Assembly (NCBI GenBank): GCA_009845645.1
Contig: VXZF01000661.1
Location: forward strand, 1-9,543
Origin: Gemmatimonadota bacterium
Lineage (GTDB): Bacteria; Latescibacterota; UBA2968; UBA8231
Length of the DNA: 9,543 nt
Direction: 5' to 3'
The notes below the pieces were generated by a model, which was not told the origin of the DNA, ran no database searches, and saw only the letters and a program-made list of their open reading frames with translations. Shown here in pieces: positions 7,345-9,543 of the stretch (the stretch's first letter is position 1; each line of letters starts with the position of its first letter). A program made the position numbers and the translations under genes.

Positions 7345-7351
7345 CTCCCTT
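7345..7351 (-). promoter_or_regulatory. Ribosome binding site for the GTG start of rpsE
   Basis: AAGGGAG on the minus strand, overlapping the TAA stop of rplR and 6 nt before the rpsE GTG. It is among the strongest Shine-Dalgarno matches in the window and offsets the weaker start codon. Confidence 0.75.
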
Positions 7352-7724
7352 AGAAATTCAAGCCAGCTTCCCGCGCTCCGTCGGCCACGGCTTTGACTAC
7401 CCCGTGATAGAGAAATCCGCCGCGGTCAAAGACAACCTGCTCAATGCCTTTTTCGCGCGCCTTAGCAGCGATCATTTTGCCAACCTCATGCCCTTGCGCC
7501 ACGCGACTGTCAAACTGCCGTTCCTTTAGTTCCTGAGACTGAGTCGAAAGCCCTAAAAGAGAGTGACCCGCCATGTCGTCGACTAGCTGCACCTCGATAT
7601 GGCGCAAGGAACGATGCACCACCATGCGCGGACGCGTGGGCGTGCCAGAGACAATCTTGCGCAACCGGTGTCGCCGCCGCTGCCGCCGCTGGCGATTCTC
7701 TACCAAGTGTTTTTTGTCTTTCAT
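7350..7724 (-). CDS. rplR: Large-subunit ribosomal protein uL18
   Basis: The 124-residue protein binds 5S rRNA together with L5 and anchors it in the central protuberance. A strongly basic N terminus ([18 protein letters not shown]) is followed by [19 protein letters not shown]. The C-terminal half contains [20 protein letters not shown] and [23 protein letters not shown], the canonical L18 ending. Length is normal. The ATG start shares one base with the rplF stop (TAATG), suggesting coupled translation. rpsE starts 11 nt after its stop. Confidence 0.97.
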   Translation of the reverse strand: MKDKKHLVENRQRRQRRRHRLRKIVSGTPTRPRMVVHRSLRHIEVQLVDDMAGHSLLGLSTQSQELKERQFDSRVAQGHEVGKMIAAKAREKGIEQVVFDRGGFLYHGVVKAVADGAREAGLNF

Positions 7725-8281
7725 TAGCCTACGGCCGCCTTGCCCTGTTTCCAGTGAATGGTCTCGTTCTCATAGCGGATCCCCTTGCCCTTATAGGGCT
7801 CCGGGCGGCGCTTGAATCGAATATCGGCGGCCACCTGACCCACGAGTTGCTTGTCGATGCCCCTGACGACGATGCGGGCTTGTGCCCCACCCGCACCTGG
7901 GGACACTTCGACTTGGATCTCCTCGGGCACCTCGTAGATCACTGGATGCGAATAACCTACGTGGAGCACGAGTTGTTTTCCTTGGACCTCAGCCCGGTAC
8001 CCTACGCCGAATAGATCCAAGTTCTTGAAAAAACCCTCGGAGACTCCTTCGACCGCGTTGGCGATCAAGGTTCGGGTCAATCCGTGTAGTGAGCGAGCCT
8101 GTTTGCTTTCGCTTTTCCGCGTCACCGTTAAAACGCTGTCTTGCTGAGCCACAGCGAGGTACTCAGCGACAAACGGCACCTGTAATTGGCCTTTTGGCCC
8201 TTTTACGGAGACCTTGGCAGGAGCCAACGCGACTTCAACACCCTGCGGTAGGGAAAGGGATTTGTTGCCTATACGCGACAA
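7724..8281 (-). CDS. rplF: Large-subunit ribosomal protein uL6
   Basis: The 185-residue protein binds 23S rRNA near the factor-binding and sarcin-ricin region. It begins [17 protein letters not shown] and has the two repeated L6 domains: SVKGPKGQL in the first, and [20 protein letters not shown] followed by [17 protein letters not shown] in the second. The C-terminal [16 protein letters not shown] is diagnostic. It is slightly longer than the E. coli protein (about 177). The start is TTG at 8281. No in-frame ATG lies nearby upstream, the family's N terminus begins exactly here, and GGGAG is 9 nt upstream. An out-of-frame ATG at 8289 leads nowhere. The stop overlaps the rplR start by one base. 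Confidence 0.96.
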   Translation of the reverse strand: MSRIGNKSLSLPQGVEVALAPAKVSVKGPKGQLQVPFVAEYLAVAQQDSVLTVTRKSESKQARSLHGLTRTLIANAVEGVSEGFFKNLDLFGVGYRAEVQGKQLVLHVGYSHPVIYEVPEEIQVEVSPGAGGAQARIVVRGIDKQLVGQVAADIRFKRRPEPYKGKGIRYENETIHWKQGKAAVG

Positions 8282-8290
8282 TCTAACATT

Positions 8291-8295
8291 CTCCC
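8291..8295 (-). promoter_or_regulatory. Ribosome binding site fixing the TTG start of rplF
   Basis: GGGAG on the minus strand, 9 nt before TTG. It is the only good Shine-Dalgarno match in the 25-nt rpsH-rplF gap and supports the TTG start that the conserved MSRIGN N terminus also indicates. Confidence 0.7.
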
Positions 8296-8306
8296 AGTGG
8301 CTTCAT

Positions 8307-8705
8307 TTACCAAACGCTACAGAGGATTTCGCCGCCTACGCCGTTCATCCTCGCTTGTTTATCCGTCATCACTCCCTTAGAGGTGGAAACGATGGCGATG
8401 CCTAAGCCGCGGAGCACACGTGGGACATCGGCTTTACCCGCATATTGACGTAACCCGGGCTTGCTGATGCGCTCTAGCCCGCGAATGATGCTATTGTCAT
8501 TCTGATCGTAGCGCAGATAGAGCCGCAAAATGCCCTGCTTACCGTCTTCGATAAAAGCGAAGTTGTCGATAAAACGGGATTCGGCTAATACGCGGGCCAC
8601 TTCGCGCTTCAGCTTGGAGGCGGGGACATCAACTCTTGAATGTTTGGCACTACAAGCGTTGCGAATGCGGGTCAACATATCCGCTAGGGGATCTGTCATG
8701 CTCAT
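8307..8705 (-). CDS. rpsH: Small-subunit ribosomal protein uS8
   Basis: The 132-residue protein binds helix 21 of 16S rRNA and is the translational repressor of the spc operon in E. coli. It opens [17 protein letters not shown], the standard S8 start, and ends [20 protein letters not shown] followed by ILCSVW, the diagnostic C-terminal motif with the Ser-Thr-Ser-Lys RNA-binding turn. The ATG at 8705 has GGAG 8 nt upstream. A second ATG two codons in would leave 14 nt, so the first is preferred. It follows rpsN by 18 nt and precedes rplF by 25 nt. I looked for an S8 helix-21-like site around rplE but could not identify one by eye. Confidence 0.97.
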   Translation of the reverse strand: MSMTDPLADMLTRIRNACSAKHSRVDVPASKLKREVARVLAESRFIDNFAFIEDGKQGILRLYLRYDQNDNSIIRGLERISKPGLRQYAGKADVPRVLRGLGIAIVSTSKGVMTDKQARMNGVGGEILCSVW

Positions 8706-8723
8706 ATTGATTTCTCCAACCTG

Positions 8724-8909
8724 CTACCAACTCGCCTTGCTAACACCCGGAATCTCGCCCTTGAGGGCCAACTCGCGAAAACAGATGCGGCACAGTCCGA
8801 ACTTGCGATATACTGCACGCGGACGCCCACAGCGGTGGCAACGGGTATAGGCTCGCGAGGAAAACTTGGGTTTGCGCTGCGCTTTGGCTATCAAGCATTT
8901 TTTTGGCAT
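8724..8909 (-). CDS. rpsN: Small-subunit ribosomal protein uS14, short zinc-binding type (type Z)
   Basis: The 61-residue protein of the 30S head starts [20 protein letters not shown] and ends IPGVSKASW. Cys24-x2-Cys27 (CHRC) and Cys40-x2-Cys43 (CRIC) form the zinc knuckle that distinguishes the short S14 class from the roughly 100-residue zinc-free class. A longer in-frame reading from 9002 would overlap rplE by about 70 nt and add 31 residues unlike S14, so the ATG at 8909 is chosen. It begins 19 nt after the rplE stop. The upstream Shine-Dalgarno is weak (GGAAAG about 12 nt away), which may lower initiation or imply coupling to rplE. Confidence 0.97.
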   Translation of the reverse strand: MPKKCLIAKAQRKPKFSSRAYTRCHRCGRPRAVYRKFGLCRICFRELALKGEIPGVSKASW

Positions 8910-8928
8910 TAGCAGGTTCTTTCCGACT

Positions 8929-9474
8929 CTATTGACTGAAGGGCATGCCCAACAACTGGAGCAACTCTCGGCCTTCCTCGTCGCTTTTGGCTGAGGTGAC
9001 AATGGTAATATTCATGCCCCGGACTTGGTCGATCATATCGTAGTTGATCTCGGGGAATATGATCTGTTCCTTGATGCCTAGATTGTAGTTGCCGCGTCCG
9101 TCGAAGCTTCTAGGAGGAACCCCGCGAAAATCTCGCACCTGCGGCAAGGCGAAACTGATCAAGCGGTCGAGAAAATCGTACATGCGCCCCCCCCGCAAGG
9201 TGACCATGCAGCCGACCGGCATACCGACGCGCAACTTGAAGTTTGAGATAGCCTTCTTGGCGTGGCGAATGGCGGGCTTTTGACCAGTGATCGCCGTCAA
9301 TTCGGATACCGCACCTTCGAGCACCTTGGGCTCCTGAACTGCCTCACCGACACCCATATTGACGATGACCTTCTGCAGGCACGGTACCTGCATGTTGTTT
9401 TTAAATGAGAAGCGGGCCTTGAGCTGAGGCAGCACCTCTTCTCGGTAATGTTTTTTGAGTCTGGCTTCGTACAT
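8929..9474 (-). CDS. rplE: Large-subunit ribosomal protein uL5
   Basis: The 181-residue protein binds 5S rRNA with L18 and contacts P-site tRNA in the central protuberance. Motifs in order are [20 protein letters not shown] (about 33-52), [73 protein letters not shown] and the C-terminal [20 protein letters not shown]. Length and order match bacterial L5 throughout. ATG start, 3 nt after the rplX stop (TAA-GCC-ATG), implying coupled translation. A run of eight G on the coding strand sits within the LRGGRM codons. The frame is intact across it. Confidence 0.98.
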   Translation of the reverse strand: MYEARLKKHYREEVLPQLKARFSFKNNMQVPCLQKVIVNMGVGEAVQEPKVLEGAVSELTAITGQKPAIRHAKKAISNFKLRVGMPVGCMVTLRGGRMYDFLDRLISFALPQVRDFRGVPPRSFDGRGNYNLGIKEQIIFPEINYDMIDQVRGMNITIVTSAKSDEEGRELLQLLGMPFSQ

Positions 9475-9477
9475 GGC

Positions 9478-9543
9478 TTATTCTGGATCAATCATTTCGC
9501 CGCTGCGCACAGAGACGCGCACGCATTTGCCATTGTCCAATTT
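9478..9543 (-). CDS. rplX: Large-subunit ribosomal protein uL24, 3' end only
   Basis: The last 21 codons and stop of a gene that enters from the right edge. The residues KLDNGKCVRVSVRSGEMIDP followed by Glu resemble the C-terminal strand of bacterial L24, where a D/E-NGK-x-VRV segment is followed by a KxSGE-type ending. Position directly before rplE, with a 3-nt gap, is the standard place of rplX in the spc operon and is the main support. L24 is an early assembly initiator of the 50S subunit. Only the tail can be inspected. Confidence 0.85.
   Translation of the reverse strand, partial: KLDNGKCVRVSVRSGEMIDPE

Noticed and set aside
8910..9002. N-terminal extension of S14 starting at 9002
   Set aside because: The added 31 residues overlap the end of rplE, do not match S14, and the conserved MPKK start lies at 8909.
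1..9543. A novel defence, mobile or biosynthetic system in the window
   Set aside because: All but the left-edge gene are conserved housekeeping families in standard order. No transposase, integrase, CRISPR or accessory cassette is present.

Overview
The window is a bacterial ribosomal-protein supercluster (the 3' part of the spc operon joined to the alpha operon). It reads entirely on the minus strand, so transcription runs from high to low coordinates. In transcription order it holds: rplX (3' end only), rplE, rpsN, rpsH, rplF, rplR, rpsE, rpmD, rplO, secY, rpmJ, rpsM, rpsK, rpsD, rpoA, rplQ, an inverted repeat that looks like an intrinsic terminator, an rlmD-type 23S rRNA methyltransferase, and the 5' end of a receiver-domain regulator that runs off the left edge. 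All 18 genes are co-directional. Spacing runs from short overlaps to about 75 nt, so no stretch is left unexplained. All plus-strand open frames are shadows of these genes.

Organism: a bacterium with moderately GC-rich DNA. Gene order is the conserved bacterial one, except that secY is followed directly by rpmJ; the adk, map and infA genes found there in many phyla are absent. S14 is the short zinc-binding form, and S4 and L36 also keep their zinc cysteines. The SecY and alpha-subunit sequences look to me somewhat like the Fibrobacterota-Chlorobiota-Bacteroidota/Gemmatimonadota/Latescibacterota side of the tree. That is an impression from memory, and I cannot name a species or phylum with confidence. 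Six of the 17 genes with a visible start use GTG or TTG rather than ATG.

How the genes work together: L24, L5, L6, L18, L30, L15, L36 and L17 belong to the large subunit. S14, S8, S5, S13, S11 and S4 belong to the small subunit. SecY is the membrane channel that receives nascent secretory and membrane proteins, and RpoA is the assembly platform of RNA polymerase. The cluster therefore couples ribosome, RNA polymerase and export-channel production. Downstream of rplQ, a perfect 13-bp hairpin separates the supercluster from a two-gene tail: an iron-sulfur 23S rRNA uracil-C5 methyltransferase and, overlapping it by 4 nt, a receiver-domain gene whose phosphorylation residues are replaced.

Most of the window is ordinary housekeeping. 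I did not find a new multi-gene system. The points worth a second look are the degenerate receiver at the left edge, the hairpin just before the rlmD-type gene, the shortened secY-rpmJ junction, the TTG starts of rplF and rpsK, and a small duplication in the L17 tail.
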